This document shows positions 31,907 to 43,930 of a stretch of 64,000 bases of DNA, piece by piece (within the stretch, counting starts at the first letter, position 1; the number at the start of each line of letters is the position of its first letter). The translations under genes and the position numbers were made by a program. This stretch comes from Hygrophila difformis. Its lineage: Eukaryota > Streptophyta > Magnoliopsida > Lamiales > Acanthaceae. The stretch lies in contig JAOANR010000004.1 in the NCBI GenBank assembly GCA_030278955.1, positions 57,871,120-57,935,119 of the forward strand, read 5' to 3'. The notes under the pieces were generated by a model. That model did no database searches and had not been told where the DNA came from. It was given only the letters and a program-made list of their open reading frames with translations.

Positions 31907-34161
31907 TTATAGTAGTTTTTTGTATTTGTAAAAAGCGAGTGCAAAAGCATACATGACAACACACCCAATAGAACCTCCCCCAACTGTCCAAAGAAACCTG
32001 ATCATCCCAACCTGCATCTCCTCCGGGGTATCACTATTGAAAAGGTCGATTCCGATGTTCATCCCAAACAGTCCTGTCATCGCCAAGAATGCGCTCACCA
32101 CAACTGTTGCTGTAGCTATCAGGACTCCCATCTGAAGAAGTTGGTTCTGCTTGTCGTCCAGCATTATGTTGATGTAATCTTCAGTGTCATCGACGTACTC
32201 CCTCAGCTTCAAATAGGCATCCAAACATACAATATGAAACATGTTAGAACCAATCATAGATATTGTGAATGGACATGTCACAGATGGAAATTCATTAGAG
32301 TTAGTAATGAATTTGTTGTTTGCAAACATACCCCGGAGGCTTATCATCAACATAAACATGTTAGTAAGGCTTATCGATGAACTCTAAAATCAAAGGGATC
32401 ATTTCAAATAAGTTCAACCAAATATGGTACAGTTAAGACTTTCAAGTTCATCACTATTGTTATGCCCTAAAAACATCGAAGAAAGAATACAAGATGATAT
32501 GAAACATACCGTTGCCAGTTTATTCATGGTTCCTTCAATCTGCACAAAATATGCTTCCAAGATCATTTCAAGCTCCGCCACATCAAATTGCTTCGTTATA
32601 GTGTTGTGGGTGGTAGAAGTAGTTCGATGACTGTCCCTTTTGAGGAAATTAGGATCGCTGACAATCTCACTCTGCTCGATACCCATGAGAGAAAGTATAG
32701 AACTATCCTCTTGCCTTGATAAAATTTTGGCAGAAGCCCTGACAGAATGAAATATATATATCACAGATCAGAAAAAGCATAGGAGTTGATCCTATTTCAA
32801 ACTTGCCAAAAGGTTTATTCACTTTGACAAACAAAGAGATTTCATGTACCCATTCTCCTCACTCGGCAGAACCACTTCTTCTTCAGTCAAGTCATTAAGC
32901 TCACTTAATGATGAAACTGAAGAATCATCAAATTCTGTCTGCTCAAGCTTTTCAGACAAATACAACTCTGCCATATCCTTGTCATCATCAAGCAAATGCT
33001 CTACTTCATCCCGGACCTAGTCAATTATGTGCACAATATTAAAGTTCCAAGAGGATGATATATAGTAATGTGTATACCATATGGCAACAAATTAAAAACA
33101 TAAACAAGAAAAGTTCAAAGTTGATTTTCTTTTTCACATAATAGTGTGAAATAAATATGCGCGCACCTTCTGCACACGCCCGGTTATAGCCACCAAACGG
33201 CTTTTAATTTGTCGCACGCGTTCTAAATTGAGCGTGCAAATATTTGACGTCAGCTTATCCAATGCCGGATAAGTCTCTTGCTCCAATGCTCTTGCCTTGT
33301 ATCCAAATCAACCAAAAAACAATTAGTACTTTGCTCAATGCTCATGGTTAGTAGAATAGGTGCACAATAATAATATACAAAGATAACTTACCTCATGGTC
33401 CAAAGTACTGCAAGCTGCCTTGAGACACACCTCGAGTGCAACAAACTCGAAGGGAAGAAGCTTCAGACCTTGTGCATTCTCTGCAGCTTGCTGCCCCAGC
33501 CGTTGAGCGTCTTCTGAATTGTTGCTCACCCCTCCATCGGTAGCTTCCTTTTAAAACATGAAAAATCCCATCAATTACATAAATTCAAACTATTACTAAC
33601 ATTTATGAACTTTTCCAGAGAACACCTATATGAATTTTTCAAGGACTTCAAACTTTACGAAGAGCAATGCAAACCAGGGCATAGATCAACCAAAAGTTGC
33701 AGCTTAATTAAAGGAAGGGAATTAACGGCAACGGATTTAAGCTCAATCAAAATTCTCAGTGGCTGTAGAGTTTAAAAACGGAAGCGATTGATAAATGATA
33801 CCTGGGGGGATTTGAAGGCAGTTTGGCGGTTAAGAACGGCGCTCTGAAGCTTCTGCAAAAAAGGCGTGACCAGAGGATCCTTGGAATTGAGCAGCAGCAC
33901 TTCCTGGGCGGTGATAATCGCTTTTATGTACTCCAAATTGACCACGATGGCCCGCTCCCGCCCCAAAACAGTCGACGGATACGACAAAACCGGGTCGAGT
34001 ATCCGGAGATCACGGGCGGGCAAGCCGGTCCGCCGCATGATGTCGTATTTTCCGGCCTCCACCGCCTGCGATTGCCCGTCGGAGTCCACCACTAACCACG
34101 TGCGAACGCATGCACCCTTCTTTCGACTCACCGCCGCGGCGGCCGCCGAACGAGGTTGCAT
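31907..34161 (-). CDS. Magnesium transporter, MRS2/CorA family
   Basis: Six exons: 33802-34161, 33392-33547, 33167-33295, 32850-33016, 32510-32738 and 31907-32206; 446 aa, all phases consistent. MRS2 proteins form pentameric Mg2+ channels in plastid, mitochondrial, vacuolar or plasma membranes. The N-terminal domain carries the conserved block TGLPARDLRILDPVLSYPST and GRERAIVVNLEYIKAIIT. A long helical region follows (LTSNICTLNLERVRQIKSRL; VRDEVEHLLDDDKDMAELYL). Two C-terminal membrane segments flank the signature GMN at residues 395-397 (TGLFGMNIGI). The wording of the N-terminal domain is closest to the plant MRS2-3 group, but no paralogue is assigned firmly. The first 20 residues are basic and Ala-rich. 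The gene is head-to-head with a Mn-type MTP transporter. Confidence 0.94.
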
Positions 34162-34787
34162 AACTTTTATCCGATGAATGTATGAATGGAATTGGAATTG
34201 GAAGTTGCAGACTTGCAGTAATGTAGGGGAAAACCTGGGAAATCAAATCAAAATAAGATTTTGTATGCAGAAGAGAGAGGATTTTCCGTCATCTTGCAGA
34301 TGGTTATGCTATCAAGCAACGATTTTTGTTTTTTGTTTTTTTTTTAAAAAAGGGAAAAATAGAAGCACAGCCGCATGCAGTCCTAGGTTAGATACAACTT
34401 AATTACTATAACTGGAGTTAAAATAAAAAATAAAGTAGTAAAAATACATAAAAACTAGTACTAGAATTTTTTTGGCACAGATAAAAGAAAGTACTTAAAA
34501 CTAGATTTTTAGTCCGCTTTCTACGGATAGTATTGATTTTTTTTTTAATTTATTTTTTTGCATTTTTTTATTTTTTTATTTTTTTATTTTTTGTTTTTTT
34601 AGCCGGACCCGAGAAAGGGTGGCGAGTGATGTAGAGTTTTGAAAAAGTAAACCAAAAAATATTTAGATTTGGTGAAGATACGATCGTCAAGATTTTCTAA
34701 TTAATTTTTTTAGCACATTTACGAGGTTTAGCACATTTACCGCTATATATAACGCGAAAAGGAGGAAGACAATCCACACAGTAACAG
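34162..34787. promoter_or_regulatory. Divergent promoter region, MRS2 and MTP
   Basis: 626 bp between the start codons of two oppositely transcribed metal-transporter genes. It contains long T runs around 34535-34600 and a TATA-like box for the MTP gene at 34744. Confidence 0.55.
34744..34752 (+). promoter_or_regulatory. Candidate TATA box of the MTP gene
   Basis: TATATATAA, 36 bp before the start codon at 34788. If used, the 5' leader would be only about 10-15 nt, so an upstream start is also possible. Confidence 0.45.
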
Positions 34788-37103
34788 ATGGAGGTCGGTG
34801 GCGGCGATGCAGCCGGCGAGGCAAGTGGCAGAGGGTTAATGGATGCGACGGAGATCAACGGCAGAGACTCACCTTGGAGACTCGACATAAACAACTTCCG
34901 ACTGCCGGAGGGCGTTCACGACCATAAACGCCACTCTTCCCGTCTCAGGCACCTCATTCGCGGTAAAGGTACGTGTTTGATTGTGAACTCTCTTGTACGT
35001 ATCCATATGCATCACCATTTGGCGGTTATTTTGATTCCTCCTCCATTGGTAAATTTTCCAGATTGACAGCGAATTCTGAATTCTATTTGTAAAGAGAATA
35101 CATTGTTATTGTTTTGAATGAGACGATCAAATCGTAATGCCTGCCGTATTTATGTATAACGTGATGTTTTAGATTAAGTTTATGTGTACATGGCTTTGAT
35201 TGCTAGTGTTGGTAATCAGAGGTGAATCACAATTATGACTTATTGATTTTATCCCCATTTTATTGTATGAATCTTCTCGTTATATGAAGAGTCCAAAGAA
35301 AGAAATTTGGTGAACTCACTGCAAAGGAGGTTTTGTTGTGCAGAAATAAACCAACGAAAATCTTTATATGTTGTTTAGGAAGTGGATAAATGTTGGAGAG
35401 AACTTTCTGTGAAACATGATGTTGTTACAGGAATGACAAATCCCATCTTTAATCTTAATTAGTATTTTCAAATGAGCTTTCAGAGTATAAATTCGGTGTG
35501 CTTGTCTATGACTCTTTCCGTGGTGATTCTGGGTGTTAGGCAATCAATTTAGAGTTTCTGAATATTACAAAAAGCTGGAGCAACTCCTAGAAGGATTCAG
35601 CGAAATGGAGACAATTCATGAGACCGGTGCCTCATCAGATGCTATGTCTGCGGTTAGTTCTGATATAAGTTTGCTTCACTGTTTCTTCTTATGAAGAATA
35701 TGGGTGTTTAGATATCTTGCTGTCTCAGTTGTCTTTTGCACTTTGAAACATTAATGTCAATCATCATGAAGCTTGGGGGGATGTCGTACATCCTTAATTT
35801 TGTTTCCATCATTGTGCTTAAAGATTGCCTTAAACTGTGTCATATTTATGTTCCTCGGCTTGAGAATCTTGCAGGATGAAGCGAAACAGCTAGCAAAGAG
35901 TGAAAGGCTGGCCATTAATATATCAAATGCAGCCAATGTGGTGCTTTTTGTAGCTAAAATTTTTGCTTCAGTGGAAAGTCGATCTTTAGCTGTGATTGCA
36001 TCAGCTCTGGATTCTCTCTTGGACCTGTTATCTGGTCTGATCCTGTGGTTCACTTCCTACGCAATGAGAAAACCAAACCAGTATCGTTATCCAATTGGAA
36101 AGAAACGGATGCAACCAGTGGTATGTGTTTGTTCCCACTTCAATTCCAAGTATGATGACTCTTACATTTATCGCACTTCAAATGATCTCAATTTTGCCTG
36201 GGGACAAATTGGCACTGCTCACTGATGTGCCTAGAACCCTTTGTTTCCTTTTCTTTTCTCTTTTTCAATTCTGAGATCGATCTTACCGCTTTCATTGTGT
36301 CCAGATGATTTAGTAGTCCATAATGACAACCCTTGTTGCTATAATTAAAATACATTACAGGGAATCATCATTTTCTCATCTGTGATGGCAACTTTGGGAC
36401 TACAAGTGATATTTGAGTCTGTAAGGCAACTCATTGCCAAGGTATTGAATTTTTGCCCAAGATAACAGTTTGATCCGTGCTGTTGCTCAAGTTCTAACAC
36501 TTCCAATTTTTTTTCCCTTGTCAATAGGCTGGTCCGGAGATGGATCCGCTGAGGGAGAAATGGGTGATCGGAATTATGGTGGCCGTGACAGTGGTGAAGT
36601 TTGTACTCATGCTTTATTGCCGCAGGTTCAAGAATGAGATAGTCAGAGCGTATGCACAAGACCATTTCTTTGATGTCATCACCAATTCCGTCGGGTTACT
36701 TACCGTTATCTTGGCAGTCCGTTTCTACTGGTGGATCGATCCTATAGGTGCCATCGTTATTTCATTGTATACGATCGGCACATGGTCAAAAACAGTGAGG
36801 GATAATGTGACGTCAATGATTGGTAGATCAGCACCACCAGAGTTTCTAACAAAGCTGACATATCTGATATGGAATCACCACGAAGAAATCAAGCACATCG
36901 ACACAGTGAAAGCGTACGCTTTTGGCGCCAACTACTTTGTGGAAGTCGACATCGTGTTGCCAGAGGACATGACGGTGGTTCAAGCCCACGATATTAGTGA
37001 AACACTACAAATAAAGCTCGAGCAGTTATCTGAGGTCGAGAGAGCCTTTGTCCATATAGATTTCGAGTTCACTCATAGACCTGAACATAAATACATTGTC
37101 TGA
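34788..37103 (+). CDS. Metal tolerance protein, Mn-type cation diffusion facilitator
   Basis: Five exons: 34788-34968, 35540-35652, 35875-36120, 36361-36441 and 36528-37103; 398 aa in frame. Mn-CDF transporters (MTP8-11 type) move Mn2+ into vacuole or Golgi/prevacuolar compartments in exchange for protons. The cytosolic N-terminus contains [20 protein letters not shown]. The first Mn-CDF metal-site motif, DSLLD (Asp144, Asp148), is followed by a membrane segment and [20 protein letters not shown]. The second site is DHFFD (Asp252, Asp256). A cytosolic C-terminal domain follows, with [11 protein letters not shown] and [12 protein letters not shown]. Paired DxxxD motifs rather than HxxxD separate it from Zn-CDFs. 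The sequence is closest in style to MTP9/10/11; I cannot choose between them. Confidence 0.93.
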
Positions 37104-37947
37104 TTTCTTCCCTGTTAGCGAAATGTTGCAAGTGCAACTTTTGGGCAGCTTCCCTGTCGAGAGAGCTTTTGATAATTGGTGCAGATTTTAACGTAAGTTA
37201 ATGACCGCAACAGTTTGTGATTTTCTTTACCTAGCGAATATGGTTTGGTATTTTTTTGAGTGTCTATATAGGCATGCTTATTATTCATTTGATAACTGAA
37301 AAAGTAAAAAAAAGGGAGAAAGGAATGCCAACATACAATGCTACAGTATTCCCCCAATACTTGTGCATCTTTCTAACTGTCATGTCACTATTTTCATTGC
37401 CAGGCAATCCTCTCATGTACGTGTTGTATTTAGATCAGGTTGGTCGGGTCGTGTTTCAGGTTTCACAGGTTCGGATCGTGTTCGTGTCAGGTGTTAAGTG
37501 GGGTATACACAAAATTTGTAATCCGAACACGACTTGAAACCCGAAATAAACTTGAAATATCACACTCGAACAAGACCTGAAAATTTTTAGGTCGAATTTT
37601 GGATCGACCTAACCAAAAACGACTAAACCCAAAAAAACCCAAAACTTCGGGTTCGTGTCGGTCGGATTCGTGTTTTCGAGTCGTGTACCCAATTGACACC
37701 CCTACTTCCATCTAACATTTTTTTAATGCAGAAGCTGTGCTGTGAACCTCTAAAGAGTAAAGACACCCCCACACCCCCCAACATTTTTTTTAATTACAAA
37801 AAACATTTGCTCTTGTATCATAAAAATAGAAGACTTAAATTCCCATTCATAACCACACCATTACAATCATCCAAAATCATCAGTTCAAGAAAAATTGCAT
37901 ATATCATATGGAACAAACAATTTTGTATACAACCGACAATTTTGGAA
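37104..37947. other. 3' flank of the MTP gene and decayed repeat
   Basis: Contains the MTP 3' end and a hAT-like repeat remnant (37431-37704). Downstream of that is AT-rich DNA leading to the LINE junction. Confidence 0.55.
37431..37704. repeat. Fragment of the TAGGGGTGTCAATTT hAT-type MITE family
   Basis: Has the right end CAATTGACACCCCTA and the GGGTCGTG/TTCGTGTC interior of the complete element at 29924-30278. The matching left terminal repeat is missing, so it is a truncated copy. Confidence 0.6.
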
Positions 37948-40900
37948 CAAACAATCATCCTTTATCGCCGTATCTTTTCATAATTGTGATGGAAAAGTTC
38001 TCAAGAGCCATCTTGAGGTGCGTTGATCAGGGACATTGGCAGCCTGTTAAACTGTCTAGAAACTCTCCTCCTTTGTCGCATTTAATGTTTGCGGATGACC
38101 TCCTCTTGTTCTCCAAAACGGATATTACTAGTGCTCAATATATGGATGGTTTATTGGCGAGTTTTGCAGGGTATTCTGGTTTGAAGGTTAACTCAGGGAA
38201 GTCTCTTGCCTATGCATCAGCGGCTGTTTCCTCCACCACTAAACTTGAGTTAGCTACTGTGTTTAATGTTGATTTTTCGGATGACCTGGGGAGATATCTA
38301 GGTTTTCCATTATTTCATGGTCGAGTTCGTCAGCTCCACATTGATACAATTCTGGACAAAATGCATCAACGTTTGGGCACATGGAAGAAGGCTCTTCTTA
38401 ATCGGGCAGGGCGCATTACCTTAGCGCGGGTTGTACTCGCTACCATCCCATCTTATATCATGCAGTTTTGTTGGGTTCCAACGTCTACTTGAAGATTGAC
38501 AAGTGTATCCGGGATTTCATTTGGAAAGATGAGGGTGGTAAAGGCATTTCGCTTGTTAGTTGGGAGAAAGCTGCTTGCCCGCAGCGATTTGGAGGTCTTA
38601 GCATTCGTCGTGCTAGAGATATGAACGTAGCCTTGCTCGGGAAGCCAATGTCGGAATTCATATTAGGGTCTCCTAAGCCATGGGTTCATCTCTTGATTAG
38701 TAAATATGGGAAGTTCCTGACTAACTAAGCCTGGTGCGTCTGTCATATACAGATCATTGTCTAAGGTGGCTCCATTTTTCTTGGAGGGTTTTCAATGGAA
38801 AATTGGCGACGGAGGCAGCAGCTTCTGGTCTTGCAGCTGGCTGAAAGGAGGGGCGATTGGGCCGCGAATTCCATTCGTTCACATCTCGGACTCGGCATTG
38901 AGAATTAAAGATGTTTTTAGAGATGGTGTTTGGAGGTGGAACGATCTATACACCGTGATTCTGGAGGAGATTAAGCGGGAGGTTCATGATCATGGTCCTC
39001 TCGTCTTCCATAACTTGGCACGTGATAAGGTACATTGGATCTTTTCTAAGTCTGGTGCATATACTATTAAGACAGGTTATGAGTGGCTCCTACATCAACG
39101 TGGCCTGCAGGGTGATCATCTGAGGGCTTGGGCTTGGAAAATTCGTGCACCCGAGAAGGTGCGTGTGCTTGCTTGGCTAGCAGCTCACAATGCTGTGCCA
39201 ACGAATGAGGTTTGGCTTCACCGCGAATTAACTAGCTCGGCAACATGCAATGTCTGTGGACAGGTGGATGAAACCCTTATGCACCTGTTATTTCATTGCT
39301 ATTGGGCAATGGAAGTTTGGCAGCAAATGGGAGGATTTCCCTCGCCTGAGTGGATATCCAAATTCTCTGATGCTTCCCTCTTCCTTGCTCGGTTTGGCAG
39401 ACGTTGGACATGTATTCAGTGGGCAACCATTTGGTGTATTTGGCTTAGTAGGAATGAAATGTGTTTTAATAACGATCCTCCTAATTTCGCTCAAATGGTC
39501 CGCCGTGCTCGATTCCTCGGATTGGCATTTGATAAGGTGTGTGGCCGGGCACTTCGCTATAAAGAGGTGCGATTTGTCCAATGGAATCCCAAAAATTTTA
39601 GTGGGATGATCCTCCATGTGGATGGTAGCTCCTTAGGGAACCTGGGTCGTGCTGGGTTTGGTGGAGTGCTACGGGATGGACATGGCCGCTGGTTGGAAGG
39701 GTTTTCAGGCTCGATTGGGGTGTCTCCTAATCTTGATGCGGAGATTCATGCTATTTGGAATGGTGTTAGGCGCGCTCACAACTTGGGGATTGAGTTTCTT
39801 GGTTGCTACTCTGACTCTGAGGTTGCTTTGCTGCTCATTGAACAGGAGCTAAGCCCGGATCACATCCATTTTGCACTGATCCAGAATATTCGGGACATTC
39901 TTGCGTTACGCCCAAATTATACGTGGTATCATCTTCTCCGTGAGGGAAACACTGTAGCTGATGCTCTGGCTCGGCGGGGATCTCGGTCGATGGACTTCTT
40001 TATGACATGGGCCTTCCCCCGGATGATGTCTGACCTTTGCTGCATGCAGACATGTTTGGGACTTGGTACCCCCATTTCTAGTTTAGTGACTCTTGGTTTT
40101 TCTTAATTTTTCTTTCCTCCGTCGTCTTCTCTTTATTTGTTTTTTGTTCTTGGCTGATGCCTCAGGCATCCTTTTACCTAGGGGTGGGCATCGGGTCGGG
40201 TTTGGCGGGTTCGGGTAATTCGGGTTCGGGTTAGTCGGGTTCGGCTAGGGAATTTTATTACCCAACTATTACCCGACAATGGTGGGTAGCCGACATATCG
40301 GGTACCCGATCGGGTCGGGTACCCACCTCGGGTACCCATCACTTTTTTTTTTTTTTTTTTTTTTGCTTCATATATTTTAAAAATCTTTTTATTTATTTTT
40401 TGGGTAATTCTCATAATGAAGATATGATTGTCTATAACAATGAAAAAAAAATACAGCCACAATATGAGATATGCGGATATAATTGATCATATTGAATCAT
40501 TGATTCATTGTTCTTACTTCTTACTAAATATTACATAATTTTATTAATAAATCCTAAATGATCTGTACAATCCACATAGTTTGTTTTGTGGCATACAATG
40601 AAACTTAAATTTACATTAACGTATTGAATATTTACCCACGAAATTGAAATCATAAAATCATTTTTTTGGTAAGCAAATCATTAAATCATTTGGCATACCA
40701 TCAATACTTATTGTTTCTGTCATGCCATATTTATAAAAAAAATATAAAAAAAAAATTGAAATTCGGGTTAGTCGGGCATCCGATCGGGTAATTCGGGTTT
40801 GCTTGTTAAACCCGATACCCGACCGACCTATAAGGTTCGGGTTCGGGTACCCGACTTCGGGTTTTTCTTTTTTCTTTTTTTCTTTTTTTAAAAAACCCCG

Positions 40901-40987
40901 ACCCGACCACACCTTTTTTCGAGTTTGGGTTCGGGTACCCGATTAACCCGCCCGTATGCCCACCCCTACTTTTACCAAAAAAAAAAA
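37948..40987 (+). mobile_element. 5'-truncated LINE (L1-type) with broken RT and RNase H coding region
   Basis: Coding remains run from about 37948 to 40106. First is the end of the reverse transcriptase, beginning PLSPYLFIIVMEKFSRAI, with the catalytic FADD box in SHLMFADDLLLFSK. Next is a zf-RVT region ending in CNVCGQVDETLMHLLFHC. Last is an RNase H domain with its acidic residues (HVDGSS, DAEIHAI, SDSEVAL, REGNTVADALARR). Frames change near 38480 and near 38730, so the element is dead. The 5' half (endonuclease and most of the RT) is absent, the usual truncation. A hAT-type element (40179-40968) sits between the LINE body and its poly(A) tail at 40977-40987. Confidence 0.88.
40179..40968. 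mobile_element. hAT-type non-autonomous element inserted in the LINE tail
   Basis: 790 bp. Inverted ends TAGGGGTGGGCAT and ATGCCCACCCCTA, with flanking perfect 8-bp direct repeats CTTTTACC (40171-40178 and 40969-40976), the target size of hAT transposons. Internal ends are rich in CGGGT/ACCCG repeats; the centre is AT-rich with homopolymer runs and no coding sequence. Confidence 0.88.
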
Positions 40988-41627
40988 GACAATAGCTTCA
41001 CAAAATCACACCAGGTTTTTGGATGGATTAAACAGCTAAAAGTGAAACAATAAGCTAAAAACTCTTGAATAGGCTATTTACCTCACCAAACACCCTTCGT
41101 ATTTCTGAGATGCTGCTAAAGGAATGTAAAATGGAATAAAAGTCATTTCGTCGTAGAATGATTTTTTTGTCGTTAATGGAAAGGGTGGGAAATTAATGTT
41201 TTGCAAAATCAGATTTCTCGGTTTTTACTCTTCTGTCGAGTGACAAACGGATAAGAAAATTAACGTGAAATAATCTCTCTGTGATATGCCAGACATTCTT
41301 AATTGTGAACCGTGCTTTCTTAGAATGCATTTTAATGGGAAAAAAACGTGCCATACATACGAACAAAAGGTTTCTAGGAACTTACTGCAACTCAATTGAA
41401 TTGTTGTTTGTCAAGTGCTCTTTAATGTCAATTTAATAGGGCTTTTTACCATTCAATAATATACTGTAGTTTTTTTTTTTTGGATGAATTCAACAATATA
41501 GTTGCTACATTGTGCCGAGACAACGTCCATTAACAAATGTTTCCATATCACTGTGGCACATACGGTAAAAGAGAGAGTTTTTAAGATTTAGTATTTTCAA
41601 GTCAAATTTTATCAAGCGCCAAATGTA

Positions 41628-41887
41628 CTTCCTATGTTTTTCAATATTTGTTACGGACCCACCCAGCATACAGTCCAATACACATTTTAAACCACTAATA
41701 ACTCAAGTTCGGTACAAGTAAAAATTTTTAAAATTCGATATTTAAAAACTACACGACGAGACGAATCTAACAAGATCCCACTTGACTATATTTTAACTCG
41801 TATAACTATGATAAAACTTTAAGTGAAAGTGTATGTGTGAACAGTACAGAAAAATCTAATGGTGCATTCTTTAGAAAACGGAGGAAG
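41628..41887. mobile_element. Stowaway-like MITE
   Basis: TA-flanked, starting CTTCCTATGTTTTTC and ending AAAACGGAGGAAG; 260 bp. Same subfamily as 31103-31360 and 54229-54486. Confidence 0.75.
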
Positions 41888-42084
41888 TATATAGTAAATT
41901 CATCAATACTCCAGGGAAAATATATATGCACACCCACAAGCAACCGGCAGGACAAGTAAATGTTTCCCCCTATTTCGCTAACGGGGGCAGTGAAAAGAGG
42001 ACTATTCCCGCCCATTTGATTGGTCTTATTTTTAGCTTCTTAGTTAAAAAAAAAATACTAAGCACTTGTAAACTAGTTTTAAAC

Positions 42085-42744
42085 AAGGTTGTTAAGATCG
42101 GGATCCTATATGGGATCGTTTTTCTCTTTATAAGATCGGGATCGTAGGATCGAATCGGGATCCTAAGATCTTATTAATTTGGAATAATGGATAACCTCAA
42201 TTATGCCTACTAAAAAGTAAAAGTATTATTTTGGGGATGTTTGGAAGCCGGCATATTTAGGAGCATATAGCGGATTCAATCAACATATCCTCTCACAATT
42301 CTCTCTCCGAATCTGCTATCTGCTAGCGGATCCGCTGACTCCCAAACATCCCCTTTGTGTGTTTATGAATCTTGCAAGTTAATTAATACAATATAATAAA
42401 AAAAACATCACAATCAAATATAAAATATTTTCCCATATATACATATTATGTTTTTTTACACATCATACATAAAGAATACAAGCTCTTAAGTTTAAAATTA
42501 AAAGAAACAAGTTAATTTGATCCCAAATCATAAAATACTACAAAAATTTTATGCGTTTAAGATGGTAAGATCGTAAGATCGTAGAAGCGTTTTATGGAGT
42601 ATAACTATAAGATCGTAACATTCTACTATCAAGATCGGGATCTTACTAATTTTAAGATCCTACAAGGATCGGGATCGTTTTAGAGAGGCGTGATCGTAAA
42701 ATCGTAAGATCCTAAGATCAAGATCGGGATCTTAACAACTATGG
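42085..42744. mobile_element. hAT-type non-autonomous element with GTTGTTAAGATC ends
   Basis: Left end AAGGTTGTTAAGATCGGGAT and right end ATCGGGATCTTAACAACTAT are inverted, and flanking 8-mers TTTTAAAC and TTTTAAAT match at 7 of 8 positions. Both arms are filled with GATCGGGATC-type repeats. A Tourist-like MITE is inserted at 42233-42353. Confidence 0.75.
42233..42353. mobile_element. Tourist/Harbinger-like MITE nested in a hAT-type element
   Basis: 121 bp with perfect 12-bp inverted ends GGGGATGTTTGG and CCAAACATCCCC, flanked by TTT on both sides (possible 3-bp target duplication). This is the best-preserved copy of the family here. Confidence 0.82.
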
Positions 42745-42992
42745 TTTTAAATGATCTTATAAAAGTAATTTTATCAGCAAAAGCTCATTTATACGCCTAA
42801 AACTAATAATTTCATGAACAACGCACGGGATTGCATTCCAAGTACTTAATTCTACCTACAAAATTAAAACTTCAGAATAAATAATAATAACCAAAAAACT
42901 CAATAATTTACAATTTCACATTCAACTCCTTAACAGTTCAAACCCTTCATCTAATGGCAAAATCATTATGAAAAGGCATTTAGATAATTGAG

Positions 42993-43103
42993 ATGTTTGG
43001 GAGTTAGCAGATTTGTTAGTAGATAGCAGATTTGGAGAGAACTGTGAGACAATATGCTGTTTAAATCCGCTATATACTTGTGAATATGCTGACATCCAAA
43101 CAT
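42993..43103. mobile_element. Tourist/Harbinger-like MITE
   Basis: 111 bp with ends ATGTTTGGGAGTTAGCAGAT and ATGCTGACATCCAAACAT. The interior GTAGATAGCAGATTTGGAGA matches the family. Confidence 0.78.
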
Positions 43104-43930
43104 GATCATTAAGTCCTACAAGGAAATGGTCCTCAAATACATGAACATATTTGCAAACTAACTTGATTGAGCTTGAAATTAAATGCTCAAACCAAACCTC
43201 ATATAACAGCAAGTTAATGACACAAACCAAAGCACCACCCATCAAAGATAATAATTAAAAAAAAGCAGTTCAACGAAAGTAAAATTTATAATTCCGCATC
43301 CACACGTTCTATTCCAACCGAAAACATAATTTAACCACTTAGAAAGTTTGATAAAATAACACTAGAGATTACAATATGTGAAGTGGAGCTCGAATCCTTT
43401 GCTTAGTTGGTCAAACAAGCTCAACCTAATTTTGACCCCAACCTCTCCAGATTTAACATATACACTCTTTAACTGGGAAAAAAGAAGTAAATAAACAATA
43501 GGTGTCAACTCTGATTTTCAGATCAAACCAGACAATGTCGCATCCACACTAGTTGGGAAAAGTTTAGAACATCGAAATCATACTCACTTCAATCAGAAGG
43601 ATCATATTCTTTAGTTATTATGAACCAAATGTTTGTATCAATCTTAACTTCATTACAAATCCAACTAGAGTACAAAAAGTGTTCTCTAGTCTCATAAGCG
43701 ATAGGAGAATGTCATAATCAAATGGGCGAATTTTAAGAATAACCTCCAAATAAGAACGAACGAAAGAAAGAAAGTGCCCAATAGATCTCCTACAAGTGTG
43801 GTTTCAAGAGCAATATCAGCCACTGACAAAAGAACATAGAGCTTACCCAGCACAACTCTGGAAATCTTGCACAGGTTAGAGACATGAAGTTTCTTTTCAT
43901 CACAAAGTACCGGGAAACAAAATGTCCAGC

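Larger units (their letters stand above)
40988..43930. other. Intergenic, repeat-rich region before the RGG-protein gene
   Basis: Contains a Stowaway-like MITE (41628-41887), a hAT-type element (42085-42744) with a Tourist-like MITE nested in it, and another Tourist-like MITE (42993-43103). The stretch 43104-43930 shows nothing recognisable apart from the expected 3' end of the downstream minus-strand gene. Confidence 0.55.

Noticed and set aside
36345..36665. Minus-strand frame overlapping the MTP gene
   Set aside because: Antisense shadow of MTP exons 4 and 5.
37935..37940. GACAAT as a LINE target duplication (also found just after the poly(A) at 40988)
   Set aside because: Only six bases match and the upstream copy is not at the element edge; too weak to call.
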